A DNA stretch of 64,000 nt from Dasypus novemcinctus (GCF_030445035.2 NC_080673.1:37692365-37756364), one strand, 5' to 3'. Shown: positions 23,179 through 36,751, numbered from the stretch's first letter. The notes: a model not told the origin generated them from the sequence alone. Translations and numbers: made by a program.

Positions 23179-25440
23179 TAAATGTGGCAAAATTTTCCTT
23201 GAAAAAAATTTGTTACTTCCCTGCATATTTAAATTAAAACAAAAAGAACCTAAGTGAGAAAATTAAAATCTTTGCCATCATTAACATACGGCTGGGATAA
23301 TATTAAAAATTTCAGAAGTTGCAGAAGGCACAATATTTCTCAGTATAAGTTCACCAGGATATAACTTCCAACTGACATTTCTGTCAGCTTTATAATCTAG
23401 TATCTAATGCTTTGACTTAGTCCATTTAAAACAACAAGCAAAATTTTTTAATACAACCACTAAAATGAAAAATGAATTTGATTGTTTTTCAGATATGAAC
23501 TTGATTTCCTTCTTCATTGGCTGAATACAGAGTGCTAAGAAATGACCTACACTAAATCCTGGGCAGGTTTGTTAAGGGCAACTCCATCTCCTGGGGCAGT
23601 GTCCCAGTGGGAGGAGGCTTGCAGTACCTGCTGGAGCTCCAGAAGGTTCTCACAAGACAAGCTGCCTTAGAATTACTGGTGAGCTTGAGGTCACCAGTGC
23701 TATGCCAGCCCATAGCCCAGAAGGCTGATATTTTAGTGAGGTTATCAGCCCTAATGGGAATAAATGCATCATTTCCACTGGGCTTTCTAAAATCCTGAGT
23801 ATGGCTCACAGAACTCCATTACCAGCTCTGAGCCTCCCTCTGACCTAAAGCTATGCCAATCTGGACTTTATGTCTAGGGTGATGCTAAAATCAAATCTGG
23901 GCAAGGGCAATTAATAGAAAATGTCCCTTACTGCAACTTCTTTCCCAATGTTGGACGTTAAAATTCATGACACACGATTGTCCACTTACTTTTTTGTACA
24001 TTACAGCTTCCCTCTGTAAAGCCATCTCCAAGCAGCCTGAAAAAGAGTATTTACCTTGTGTAGTACATCTCAAAGAGTTACAAAACTCTGGGGAAGTGAG
24101 AGGTGCACTAGAGCATCTTTAAAGGCACTGTTTTTCAGTGTTTTTATTTCTTCTGGTGCATGTGATTACACTCAGAAAGATACCCCAGCATCCTCTAGGA
24201 ATAAAAACCAAAACAATAATGAGAGGTCAAACTTTCAAGCTGCTTTGAAACACACATAAAGGAATTTAATAAATGTTACTCAGAAGATACACATGAATAA
24301 TCATTAGGGTGGTTTGGTGTCTGCCTCTCTCTAACAACTTACCCCACTGTTGAGATCCCTCTTTTATCTCTTGAATGGTTCCACTTGGTTGATTTCTAAA
24401 ATTATTTCACAGATAATCCAAACATTATGCCCTGACTTGATAATCAAATCACTGTAGCATCAGGGAATGAGTATCACAAATTAGGTTAATAAACCTACAG
24501 AAGTCCTTCTACCTCAAAGAAAGAGATCAATGCATATTTATACATTCAACAAACACTAATCAGTCAAGCTTGAAAAATGCTAAGTGTTTTTCTCCCTCAT
24601 TAAACAGGTAGCTGAAATGTCGTTTTTTTAAAAATGGCATAGACCTAGGTAAGCAATCTCCAGCATTATAATTAAGCAAGATGAATTATGTAAGAATTGG
24701 TATTCTTTCTGCTAGACCCAAAAGTAATAACAGCATTTTGGGCACACTAGGACTTCTGATGGTTTTCTCTTGCCTCTCACCTACCAGGGAGGCTACAAGT
24801 TCATTCTCTTATAAAATTTGTACTGCTGGAAAAGTGTGAATTTCATAAAAATGACATTGACCAAAATAATACATTGATAGTAATGTATGCAGGTTGGATC
24901 ATGTTATAGTTATGGTTGTAAGTTTTAATGGATTCACAGACACTTTTACATGCTGCTGCTTTTTAAAACAGTGTTACATGCTTGCAGGACAGAGAACATG
25001 ATGAATAATTTGGTTCATCATGGAGTGAAACACATACATATGTCTGGGTCAGATGTGAGTACAAGCACATGGCACTCATTGGAAATATTGTAGAAAAGCC
25101 AACAGAGTTTTTATCCTTCTAAATATAGGTGTTTTGTGTAAATTTGCAAGAAGTTATATATATCCATTTATTTGAATAACAATTAACTCAGTGTTATAGA
25201 TCATCTTATGCAAAACCCCTGTCTAAGGGCCAACAGAAAGAGCCATAGCCTAGGGTCAACCCTAGAGAGAAGTCATGAGTTGAAAGAATTACAGCAGTGA
25301 TATAATCAATGAGCATTAGAGCCAATATTCATTTTTTGGACTAAAGCAGATATGATTCTGTTCAGCAAGCAGTTACTATCAATTGAAGCAAATAGACATT
25401 CACCAAATAATCATGCCACATATATTAAATATATACATAA
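23179..25440. other. Intergenic DNA, nothing recognised
   Basis: Single-copy-looking sequence with no credible gene frame and no repeat I can name. Confidence 0.4.
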
Positions 25441-25529
25441 ATATGTACAATATAATTAAAATTAAAGACTATGTAGGAAGCACACATGGAGCTATGAGAG
25501 CTTTAGCAAGATAATCTGACTTAGTTTGC

Positions 25530-25750
25530 AATGCCAGAAAAAAATCTCCTTAAAGAAATGATCTTTGATCTAAGATCTGAAGAATAGGTTGGACCTGGGT
25601 AAGGGGAAAACAAGGAGGAAAAAATACTCTGTACAAAGGCCCTGAGGCAAATGGAAGTTTAGCCTATTTGAGGACCTAGGGAATATCCTGAGTTCAGTTT
25701 TAGATATTTGAAATGGACAAGACGGTGAGTCAAGAAGTTAGTTGCGTAAG
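25530..25750 (-). repeat. L2 fragment, antisense
   Basis: 'gatctaagatctgaagaatagg', 'gtacaaaggccctgaggcaaa' and the following text match the antisense of the L2 3' region ('gacctgaagg...gcaaaggccctgaggc'). It is short and diverged. Confidence 0.55.
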
Positions 25751-25759
25751 TGAGTCATC

Positions 25760-28700
25760 ATCCTATAACCTTATTTATGTGCAATACCTCTGACACTATC
25801 ACACTGGTATCTACCACTAACATAAAGGTCAGTTTCTCCCACTAACATAAACAATCATATTGCTCTTAGATGGTAGTGAATAAACATAGACTCCAAAGGA
25901 TGATGCAAAATATTTTGTTAAGCTTTTGCTAAGCTTTCTGTGCTTTCTGTGCATATAATTCTCTGATGGACACCCAAGAGCCTTTGTCTCATCAGGCCTC
26001 ACACTTCTCAGGACTTCAATTCCACTCTGGAAAGAAAGTAGGTATTCTACACACAAAGTACCAGTCTTGACTCCATCTAGCAAGAAACATTCTGGATCTT
26101 ATTCAACAGCGCTGGAAAGTCTTCCTGACAGGGACTTTAGGAATATGCTTCATGATGGAACATCTGTAAGACAAACAAAACTCTCTTTTTTCAATACCGA
26201 TGAATTTTCATAGTAGAACTTCAACATATTTATACTAACAAAATCACTAGGCAAATGGAATTTTACACGTTGTATAGTAATTTTTATGTATACTAGACCA
26301 CTACTTAGGAACTGCTGAGGATGTTGCTTGTTTTGGTAGTGAACCGGTGTAAAAACATCAAACTTTACATGTGTTTCTTTCCAATGAATCAAAGAACCAA
26401 ACGTCATAGAAAAGAAGCTATTTTCTAGTCTAGCTCCAGCTGAAATACCTCTGATTGACATCACTGGACTAATTTTGAAGGCAAGCCTTTTCTGAACCTA
26501 ATGATGTGCCATTATCAAGCTTGTGCAAGTATTTAGAGAAGGCCATCTCTCTTCATTAAGTCTAAAGAGGCCACCCTCACCACGTAGACCTTCAAACCTG
26601 CCAAGTGGTTAAACCAAAACGAAGAATAAAGAACAGACAAAATAAATAAAACTAGACTGAGATGAATACTATATTATTTCTAGTACTTGTTTGAATAGGT
26701 TCGTCTGAGCTTCCCAAAGTCATGAAGGTCCTGATAGTGAAGCTTGTGTGACTGGTTCAACAACTATCTCCTCCACCAAGAGGTAGCTGCTCTGAGGAAA
26801 ATTCCTTGGCCTGGAAGAAGAGCAAAGTTCAAGTCCTAAAGGCTTGAATAATCCCAAATTTATTGCACAGCTGCCCCCACACAGAGCTAGCAGAAGTCTG
26901 GGCAATTGGACTCAAGAAGGAAGAGGCCAATCCTGAGTGACACAAGAGAGTCCTCAAGAGCTGGGCTATTTACCAAAGTTAGAAGGATGATTCCCACGAA
27001 AAATCCATATATAATATATTTAGATGGTTAAAAATTGTTCCTAGATCTCATATCACAGGCAGTTGTTCAGTATGTGGAGGGAGGGGGAAGGCAGAATTAT
27101 ACTGCTCATTTTATACTTTCTGTCCTGTTAGAAAGTCTGCCATGGAGGCATGAAGGTTTCTAAAACAACACAAGATGCTCGCTTTCAGTTTTACTTATTT
27201 GGGGCACTTTCTACCTCTGTTATAAGATGCAAAGAAATTAATAAGGGGGCTTGAAGTTTTCGGTCTGAAAAGTCAGTGATTAAGGTCCATGGCAGGAGAG
27301 GGAAATACTTTTCCAGAAGGTCATCTTGCCCCTTCCCCTTCCAAGGCAGATACTTCTAATTTATCATGACAGTCTTTCCTACTGACCCCAGGTATCTCCA
27401 TAAGTCCCGCTTAGCCCAGCAAACTAAGTAGTCCCTATGAATTGACTAGAGTTGTCACATGATATGAAACCTGCATAACATCCTCTGATATGATATTTAA
27501 TGCATGTGCAGCTCATGAAGTGCAACCTCACACTACTGAAAATAAGTTAGAAATGAGAAAAATAGGGGACAGCCTAGGACAAAAAGAAAAAGTGGCTCAG
27601 AATAGAATGAAATGGGATGAGATCAAACTGCAGGGCTATAATCAGCCTCTAGATGAAAACAATTCATATGAAAAGAAAAATTTCTCTTGCAGGTGATGTC
27701 TATATACCGTCTGGATGACTGCCTGCCTCCATGCCTCAGAGCCCTCTGATTTGGAGGCCAGCAAACCGTCATCTCCAGGAGGAACGCTGCCTCCCACTGT
27801 CAAAATCTCACAGGGCCTTTTTTGCAAAAGCGACTCTGCCCTAAAGGGCCATCATTTCCCATCTCCCATTGTCATTTCTCAAACTGTATGTGGTAGTCCT
27901 ATCAGAGACACCACAGGATGTTAATAAAAATAATCTTTTCAATATGTTCTGCTAATCCTATAATGACCAAAGGCAGAGAAATGCTTTGGAAGAAAAACGG
28001 CTACAGCATGAGGCCAAGGCTCTCTTTGGAAGTAGAGCGATTCATCTACTTGCTGAAATAAAGTGCTCCTAAATCTCTTGGGAATGGTAGGGGGAAATCA
28101 CAATGCAACCCAATTCCAGAACAAAAGAAAATGGAGTAGGTGCCTGAGGTATCACAGGTATTTGACTTGCTCCAGTCAGCCAGTGTAATGGAGTCACCCA
28201 CACTGGGGTTATGTATTCTTTTTGATGTACTGAGCATCTGTCAGATGGCCTGGACAATTCTTGATATCGAGGGAGGAAAATTCCAATATACTCTTTTAAA
28301 TCACAATAAAGAGAGGGCAATCAGTTCAGCTGCTCATCTAATGAGCAACAGATACTCTGTCAGACACTGTGCTAAATGCCAGTCACTGTTTTTGCTTGCA
28401 AAGTGTTGGCAACCTCAGAACTAAGATATTTACACACTTTAAATAACTAGTGAACAATAAAGAGAAGATACCTGGGTGTCAGAATAAAGGAGAGGCTATA
28501 GGAGGTCAGGGTCAAGGATATGAGTGTGAAACCAGTATCTAGAGAAGCCCGATGAATGGGTGGGCAGCGAGTGCATGACCAGGTGGAGGAGAAAGGAATA
28601 CATTAGAGTTACAGAAGTGGCTTGAATAGGTGTGAAAGTAAGGACAGACAAAAATAATGGGTATTGGGAGGAAATAAACCACATCAGACAGAAGTTTTTG

Positions 28701-29340
28701 GGGGGGAAATATTGGAAGTTAATGTGGAAGAGGAAAAATGAAACCAGGTTGTTGAACAACTTGCTAATGAAGCATCCCCATTCTAAGTGATGATGCCAGA
28801 AACCAACACAACCTAAAGATCCAGAGGTTATTCAGTGCTGAAGACCATTTCAAACTGAAAACCAGTTTTTGGACAGCTATAAATTCAGAGCACATCACTA
28901 CTTTGGATGTTATCATTCTACCTAGGGTTGTAAAAGTCCTGGGCTGATACCGCTGCAGGGATTTAAGACTCATAAAGTGCTAAGTTATGGAGATAACAGG
29001 AAGATTTGGCTATTTTTCAGTTTACCCTGTGTAGAATATTGACTACTAGCCTAGGCCACACTTTGTGCCATGTCACGTAATGGTTACAGGAAACCACTGA
29101 AGTTGGTTCCTGGGTTGATTTTACTGAAGTCACACAGTGGGCAGTCCACACATCAAACCAGGTCTGTGTGGCCCGGATCCTCAGCAGCCTGGCGCCCTCC
29201 AGGGCAGCACAGCCAACCTGATAAGGCTTGTCCAGGCACATCGAGGACATTCATCCTCAACCATTAGATCCACTGTGGACACCAGCATTTGTCCATAAAT
29301 ATCATTTAGCACCACCAGCTTTGAGAATTCCTCCTTAACA
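25760..29340. other. Intergenic DNA, mostly unrecognised
   Basis: No named gene. A minus-strand open frame of 104 codons at 26150-26464 and an adjacent one at 25829-26083 are not recognised. Part of 28320-28640 has the flavour of an ancient LINE ('gacactgtgctaaatgcc') but is too diverged to name. Confidence 0.4.
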
Positions 29341-29344
29341 ACTC

Positions 29345-29490
29345 CTAACAGCATCCTTTTACTTTACTCATTTGTTCCTCAAAAACTAAGTTACCTTTAT
29401 GTGCCAGGCACTGCTGTAGACTCCAGGACAGCTGTGAACAATGCAATGTCCTGGCCCTCAGAGCGTACCTTCCCATATGGAATAAATCAA
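29345..29490 (-). repeat. L2-like fragment, antisense
   Basis: 'ctttatgtgccaggcactgctgtagactcc', 'gctgtgaacaatgcaatgtcctggccctca' and 'gagcgtac' match the well-known antisense L2 text (GTGCCAGGCACTG...CCTGCCCTCATGGAGCTTAC). Confidence 0.6.
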
Positions 29491-29499
29491 TTCCTGGAA

Positions 29500-31405
29500 A
29501 AAAAAAAATAGGAAGAATTTGGAACATAGTATGTAGTGAACAATCAGCAATTATTTATATTTAAATTTTGTCATGTTCCATGAGGTAAAAATGCAAATGT
29601 AAGCACAAATGGAAATAGCAAACTCAAATAAAACCCTGCTATAGCTATAGTATTAGTATACAATAATTTTTATTTCCGACATGTTAGTAACATGTGGTAT
29701 TAGCTTATAGAAACGCCTTGTCTTGTGTAGTACCTAGGCCCCTTATGTATTCCACAGCATCTACCAATCTACTTCTGACGCATGGGGGATCAGACCCTTC
29801 CTCTGGAGTAGGGCAGAAAACCCAGTATTAAAGACCCCTTGCATCTCTGGCTACAGTTACTCGAGGTAGAGACTTTACAACCATGAACCTTTAATCAAAC
29901 TCAGTTTTCTAATTCCAGCCACTGCCCAGGTGACTGCAGTGTGAGAATTCAAAGCAAGGTAGTGCTCCTTTGTGGATCCTAAAAAAGTCTCATGATAGCT
30001 TCCTCTTACAACACGTCATCTCCTCTTGCCCTCAGATATTAAGTAATGAGTATTAAGGGCAGGGTGAGGGGGATTCCTTTTAGTTCTTCTTTGCCTTTTG
30101 AAGAAAAAAATGCCTTTTTTTTTCACTGACTATTCCTCGAACAGGTTTCTCCATTACTTTAGAAAACCATTCTTTTGCTTTTTCCCCCCCAAAACTCTGT
30201 CATCCCTCCCTGCCCCAATCATCCATAAAATATGGTTATGGCTTCTTAGAAACCCTAAAACCTCAAGAGATTTCTGGTTCACCCAACTAAATTGGAAAGA
30301 CTGTATAACACATGTTTACTCTTAGCTTTTCTATAAATAAGAGCTTTTAAATTCTATAACTTTTACCATTCACAAAGTGTTCTGAAATAATTTAGAAAAT
30401 AATTTCAAAATGCTTAGAAAAAGTATCTTTAATAATGAGAAACACACCAAGTGATTTTTCAACAGTAACTAATTTTAGTTCATATTGCAAATCAAATTCT
30501 TAACTTGATTAACTACAAACATTTTGTTTACTGAGCACTGTTAAAGCCAAGATTTTCTCATAAAATAAATGTGAAGCTCTTACACTTTAACCATATGTCT
30601 TCCCTGTGGTTTGGATTCAGTTAATGTTTCAAATATATAGCAGAGTTGCAACCAAGTTAGAAGTAACAGAGCAACGGAAACTGACAAAAAGTATACCTCC
30701 GAACCCAATATTCTTTTCTCCATGGTAATCATGCTTTCATCCATCATTGCAGTCTCTCTAAGGAGGAAAAGATAGGAGATATCCCTAGGGTGGAAGGGTA
30801 CACATTAGATTTTGGAAGAAGCACATACATTTCAAGGTCAGGCATCCATGTTAGGTTAAGTGCAAGCCTTATAATGTGCCTAGGGTAGAAAATTGCCTTT
30901 TTATGAATCAAATATTCAGCTGCCAATAGCTACTTTGTAAGTTGAAAGGGTTAAATCTGAAGGATGCATTTGAAACTATAACTTATTAAAGCTCTTTTTT
31001 AACTGCTGTAAATTCTATTTCCATTCAAATGGAAGCAGAAGCAGACAAATTGCTTTCATGATGCTCTTCCTATTTGTGTTTCTATGGAAATGGATTTTTG
31101 ATTAGGTAGGGAAGAGCTAAATCAAAAGCCTTAAAGGCAGGCAGAGTATAACTGAGGGGGTTTTATTGAGAAGCCGGCCAGATTTCATCCAATACAATAT
31201 AAATAAAGACGCATGCTTCTACTTTCCCTCTCCTGAGTGATTTGACCCCTCATGTAGTCCTACAAACATCTTAAGGTAAGATGTTCCTCAAGCACACTAG
31301 AGCAGAACTCCATAGCCCTGACTTACAGATCCTTGCTACTTGGCAGAGCTTCCCTCACTGAGCCCTGCTTTTAACTAGTTCTCAATCAATGAGTTTCCAA
31401 ACGAA
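29500..31405. other. Intergenic DNA, nothing recognised
   Basis: No gene-like frame or nameable repeat. Confidence 0.4.
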
Positions 31406-31409
31406 GATG

Positions 31410-31826
31410 CTTGCCCTAGTCTCTGACTGCTAAAACAAATATCACACCATGGGTTAGCATAACAATAAGAATTTCTTGACTGATGGTTTGAGATGCTAGA
31501 AGCCTTGCTTCATCCCAGCAAATTCTGTTTGGCAAGCAATCTTTGGGGTTCCTTGACTTTTCAGTCATATGACAATGCACATGGCAGTGTCTTCTCCTTT
31601 CTCCTATGGTTCTGTTGACTTCCAGTGTCTGGCTGCTCCCTGTGACTTCTCTCTGTGGCCTTCTCTATGAGACCTCCAGAAATAGGATTAAACCCATCCT
31701 GATTCAGTGAGCCACATCTTAACTGAAATAACCTCATTAAAATTCCTATTGACAATGAGTTCTCATCCACAGGAATGGATTAAGATTAAGAACATATTTT
31801 TGGGGGGTATTTAACTCCAAGCCACC
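31410..31826 (+). mobile_element. MLT2-like LTR
   Basis: Blocks in order: 'gactgctaaaacaaatatcac', 'ggttagcataacaataagaattt', 'gatggtttgagatgctagaag', 'gttgacttccagtgtctggctgctcc', 'aataggattaaacccatcctg' and 'aacctcattaaaattcctatt', with an end near 'ccaagccacca'. It is related in layout to 6169-6619 and 17868-18275. Confidence 0.65.
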
Positions 31827-32044
31827 ATACCCTAAAATATGTATTCAAGGGCAATGGAAACTTTTGAGATATTCTTGAGAAAATAAAGTCTAAAAAGCTT
31901 AAAAGTGAAGTTGAGTTTTATAGAATAAGTAATAATTTCGCATTACTTTCGCCTTTATATCCCAATCATTTCTTAGTAACACACATTTGAATACAAAATC
32001 TCAGACTTAGTCTTTTGAAGAACTGCTATATAAAACCTATTAAA

Positions 32045-34160
32045 TAACTTGTCACAATTGATGTACAAATACTGAAACATTGCTACTAACCATGGTCAAT
32101 GATTTATGTTGTGGTTTACATTTTGGAGCGTACACTTTTAGAGATTTTGATGAAGTTTGATGTGGTCTGTATCCATCCTTGCAGGATCATGTAGAACAAT
32201 TCCATCACCCCAAAAATGCCCCATGTTCTGTCTATTCTATTCCTCCCTCTTGGGGTCCATGGTAATCACCAAGATTAACTCATTGAAGGACCAGATTCAG
32301 AGTTACTTGCAACAACATTGAGGGCTTAACATACTGGCTTGTCCTTCCCTATTAGGCACTGCCTATGCTCTCAAGAGACTCCCGTCCCTCTATTTGAGAT
32401 CATAGCAAGATTCCCCAGGATGGGAGTCCAAAACCTTCCTGCTCATGATGTGAGTCTTGACCCCCTGATACAACACACTATGATAAGATGAATGCTACAC
32501 ATTCCCTAGAAGTCTGCCCCAGGTAAAACCTTTCCTGCGTGCCCCCCACATCCAACACCTGAAACCAGTAATCCTCCCCTGCCGTATTTGTCAAAAGAGC
32601 ATTACCAATGTTGTAGTTTCAACCACATACCCACAAATCCCCAGAGTTCACCAGCTCCCTCTCCCAACCCTCAGCCCACTTCCATGGACAGTCTAACCCA
32701 CCCTACCCATCCTAGCCTCCTCACAGACCAGCACTGCCCAGCCCAATATCATGACTGTACCACTGTTATGCCCATACACTGTACTACTACACCCTTCCAC
32801 CTTATCATAGATTTTGCCCATATGGGCATTGACTCACAACCTTTTTCTCCCTTTCTGTCGTCTATAAATCTATCTTCCAGACTCTATCTCTTTGAACCTG
32901 TTCAATTTGCTTAATTCACATTAGTGAGGTCATGTAATATTTGTCCTTCAGTGTCTGGCTTGCTTCAATCAATGTAAGTTCTTCAAGATTCAACCAAGTT
33001 ATTGCAATATATTTATATGCTGAGTTTTGGCTAAGAGAGGGTCCACATTTGAGCAACAATGAGGCCCTCAGGAGGTAATGTTTAGGCACCCTATGATACT
33101 GTGGTAAGTTTCAATTTTAAAAGTGAAGGTTCATAAGTACAGTCATCACAATCAAGGATCATTGCTGGTCCATCCTCCTTCACTAGTCACTGCCCCTGTA
33201 TTCAGAATTTTTGCTGTCCCATTAGAGAATGTGGCAGAGTTCTCCAGAATGGGAATTCAATATTTCTTATTATTATTGTTGTGTGGCTCTCCACCCACTG
33301 TGACAATGCCCCATAATCACTTGAACACATTCATATGCTTTATAGGTATGTCCCAGTTGAACCTCTTTCTATGCATTCCCCATCTATGACACCCTACACC
33401 AATGATCCTCTCCTGCCACAGGTGTAACCCTTCTGTGATCCAAACTTCTTCAAAACTGAAGCAGCAAATAATAGGGTTCCTAAGGGCTCTGGAGACATCC
33501 AGACACTATAGGCAGGCTAGACAGCTCAGGAATTTCGCACCCTGCCAGTGGGCCCTACTTTGGAATTTATTCTCCCCAGTGTGGTAGAGTTGAATTCAGC
33601 TGTGTTTTCCCTACACATGGGTCTGCTGCCCCTCTATTTGAACCTATAGTTAGTACTAGAGGTGATAGTTGTATGTCCAAGAGACTTAAATCTTTGAATG
33701 GTCCATGTGCCATTTGGGCCCTGAATCTCAACGGACTTGCAACACCTACTCTCCAGGTAACTGGACTCACCCAGGACAAGTAGCAATGAGAGATGACTGA
33801 CAATGACCAACACAAGGAACAGAGAGAGTCTGAAACTACAAGCAAGAAAGTCCCATCCATCTGCCCCATAGGATCTAAGCCCCCTCTTTAATAGAGATGG
33901 AGTGGGCATCACCATCCCATAGTCCATAGTTTACTTTAGGTATATTTTCTCCATAACCCACCTTATATTAACACCTTGTAATAATGTCACACATTTGTTG
34001 TAATTCATGAAAGAACATGCTAATATTTGTACTATTAACCACAGTCTGTCATTCACAGCTGGGTTCACTGTGTCATACAATCCCATACTTTGTCTTCTAA
34101 CTTTCTATCTAATAATATATATATCTATACTGTTTTGACTTCTAAATTTTTGCTAATAGT
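32045..34160. mobile_element. Mosaic of L1 3' UTR segments in both orientations
   Basis: About 32045-33005 is antisense L1 3' UTR of the 12435-16330 type. About 33006-33425 is antisense again and repeats part of the same region (the 'ccagtaatcctcccctgcc' block occurs near 32560 and 33400). About 33430-33945 is sense-strand L1 3' UTR ('ccagtgggccctactttgg', as at 50295). About 33945-34160 resembles yet another antisense L1 3' end. The segment edges are approximate. No coding frame here is real. Confidence 0.6.
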
Positions 34161-34272
34161 GCTAATATCTTCTCTCTTATCACAGGAATTTTACATCAAT
34201 GACAGCATATGAACAAATTATACTTATTTTTGTGTATGTTCAATGTTATGGTAATGTTGATGTTGCCCTCTT

Positions 34273-34420
34273 TTTTTTTAAAGATTTATTTTTATTTATT
34301 TCTCTCCCCTTTCACCCATCCCCACCCCCCTGTTGTCTGCTCTCTGTGTCTATTTGCTGTGTGTTCTTCTGTGTCCACCAGAATTCTTGTCATATGGCAC
34401 TGGGAATCTGTGTCTTTTTT
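34273..34420 (-). mobile_element. DAS-type SINE, tail-side half (split)
   Basis: The T-rich tail complement and 'gttgtctgctctctgtgtctatttgctg' are the 3' side of a minus-strand DAS SINE. The element continues at 36460-36735 after an L1 insertion. The whole SINE is bounded by a perfect 15-bp TSD, 'tgatgttgccctctt', at 34258-34272 and 36736-36750. Confidence 0.9.
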
Positions 34421-36443
34421 TCCTTCTTTATTTTCTTTTAAATGTTACATTAAAAAAATATGAGGTACCCATATACTGCCCACCCCCCTCACCCCACCCC
34501 TCCCACACCAACAACCTCTTTCATTATTGTGGCACATTCACTGCACTTGGTGAATACATTTTGGAGCACTGCCGCACCACATGGACAGTGGTCCATAATG
34601 TAGAGTACACTGTACCCCAGTCTACCCAGTGGCAGGACACACAATGTCCAGTATCCATCCCTGCAATACCACCCAGGACAACTCCAAATCCTGAAACTGC
34701 CCCCACATCATATCTCTTCTGCTTCTCCCTACCATCGCAGCCACTGTGGCCACTTTCTCCACATCAATACTACAATTTGTTTCATTACTAATCACAAAAG
34801 TTCCCCAGCAGAATATCAGTAAGTTCACTCTAATCCATGCTCTATTCCTCTATCCTGTGGACCCTGGGATGGCCATGTCCAGTCCCTCTCTACATCAAGA
34901 GGGGGCTTAGATTCCACATGGATGATGGATGTAATTCTCCTGCTTGCAGTTGCAGGCACTCTCATCTCCCTGGTGTGCTGGTTGACCTACTTCACCTCCC
35001 TGTTAGCTGGCCAGGGCAAGTCCAATAAACCAGAGGGTAGGAGTTGCAAGTCTGCTGAGGCTCAGGGCCTGGCTGTCACATGGACAGTCCAGAGATTCAG
35101 GTCTCCTAATTATATACCAACCTCGATGCCAACTGCAGGTCCAGTAAAAGTAACAGAAGAAGCATGTGTAGAAAGGTTTTATCTGAGTCCAACTCCATCA
35201 CACTCAGGAACACAAACTCCAAAGTAGGGCCAACTAACATGGCCCTGAACTCCAGAGCCATCTGCCTTGACCATAGAACCTGTGGGTTGCTGCAGCCCTC
35301 AGGAGAACCAGCACCTGGGTTTCTATTTATTTTGGCTGTCTCTGGTGCCCTGCTGATGACCTCCTGACTCTTTTTAGGAGACTCTTAGCCATATAAACTC
35401 ATTTATTCTTTCCATTTCTGCTTCTTATCCAAAGTTGAAAAGCAGTTTTTAACACCTGATATTACATGTAGGCTGAGATATTCTGCTGGTTTGAGTTGAC
35501 CTTTTTACTCAAGGTCTTTTTCTAGTTACATCATCAGCTGGTGCTCAGTAGTAATCCCTTGGCACCAGGGAGGCTCATCCCCAGGTGTCATGTCCTACAC
35601 TGGGAGAAGGTAATGCATTTATATGCTGAGTTTGGCTTAGAGAGTGGCCACATTTGAGCAACGTGGTGGCTCTCAGGAGGTAATCCTTAGGCACCCTGCA
35701 GCTCTAAGCCTAGTTCATATTTCAGGCACACAGGCTCATAATTGTAGCCATCAGTATCAAGGGCTCATTGTTGGACCATCCATCTTTATTTATACTCCTC
35801 TACATAGAAAACCCTGAGAAGTCTACAACAAAGCTTCTAGAATTTATAAACAAGTTCAGTAAAGTTGCAGGTTACAAGATCAATGCTCAAAAATCAGTAG
35901 CATTTCTGTACACCAATAATGAGCAATCTGAGGAGGAAATCAGGAATCAAATACCATTTACAATAGTAAATAAAAAAATCAAATACCTAGGAATAAATTT
36001 AACTAAAGATGTAAAAGACTTATATACAGAGAACTCCCCAACACTGTTCAAGGAAATCAAAGAAGACCTAAATAAATGGAAGAATACTCCCTGTTCATGG
36101 ATAGTAAGACTAAATATTATTAAGATGTCTAACCTACCAAAACCGATCTATAGATTCAATACAATCCCAATAAAAATCAACACAGCACTCTTTAATAAAC
36201 TAGAGAAACTAACTATGAAATTTATTTGGAAAAGAAAGAGGCCCAGAATAGCCAAAGAAAAAGAAAAATGAAATTGGAAGAATCACACTACCTGACTTCA
36301 AAACATACTACTAAACCACAGTAGTGAAAATGGCATGGTATTCACACAAGGATAGACACACTGACCAATGGAATCGAATTGAGAGTTCTGATATAGATCC
36401 TCATATATACAGCCATATGGTATTCGACAAGGCCACCAAACAC
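34421..36443 (-). mobile_element. L1 with 5' inversion, inserted into the SINE
   Basis: From 34421 to about 35790 the sequence is antisense L1 3' UTR. From about 35797 to 36443 it is sense L1 ORF2, with the 167-codon frame at 35768-36271 encoding the region after the FADD motif (…[17 protein letters not shown]…[15 protein letters not shown]…). The whole is flanked by 'tctgtgtctttttt' (34407-34420) and 'tctgtgtctcttttt' (from 36444). This is the geometry expected of twin priming, with about 2.5 kb of L1 between the two parts lost. Confidence 0.8.
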
Positions 36444-36459
36444 TCTGTGTCTCTTTTTG

Positions 36460-36735
36460 TTGCATCATCTTGCTGTGTCAGCTCTCTGTGTGTGTGGCGC
36501 CACTCCTGGGTGGGCTGCATTTTTTTTGTGCAGGGCAACTCCCCTTGCAGGGTGCACTCCTTGTGCATGGGGCAGCCCTACATGGGTGCACCCCTGCATG
36601 GAAAAGCGCTCCTTGCACACGGCAGCACTGCATGTGGGCCAGCTCACCACATGGGCCAGGAGGCCCTGGGTACTGAACACTGGACCTCCTATATGATAGG
36701 CAGACACTCTATCAGTTGGGCCACATCCGCTTCCC
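36460..36735 (-). mobile_element. DAS-type SINE, head-side half (split)
   Basis: It resumes the SINE at 'ttgcatcatcttgctgtgtcagctc' and runs to the tRNA-like head ('gggccacatccgcttcc'). Together with 34273-34420 it rebuilds one SINE. The open frames in both strands (such as 36324-36872) are repeat-derived. Confidence 0.9.
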
Positions 36736-36751
36736 TGATGTTGCCCTCTTA

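Noticed and set aside
22707..23226. Overlapping open frames on both strands (up to 138 codons)
   Set aside because: They lie entirely in a DAS SINE. The same peptides recur at 5240-5562, 13396-13929 and 36324-36872.
35768..36271. 167-codon frame resembling reverse transcriptase
   Set aside because: It is a piece of L1 ORF2 without catalytic residues, inside an inverted, truncated element.
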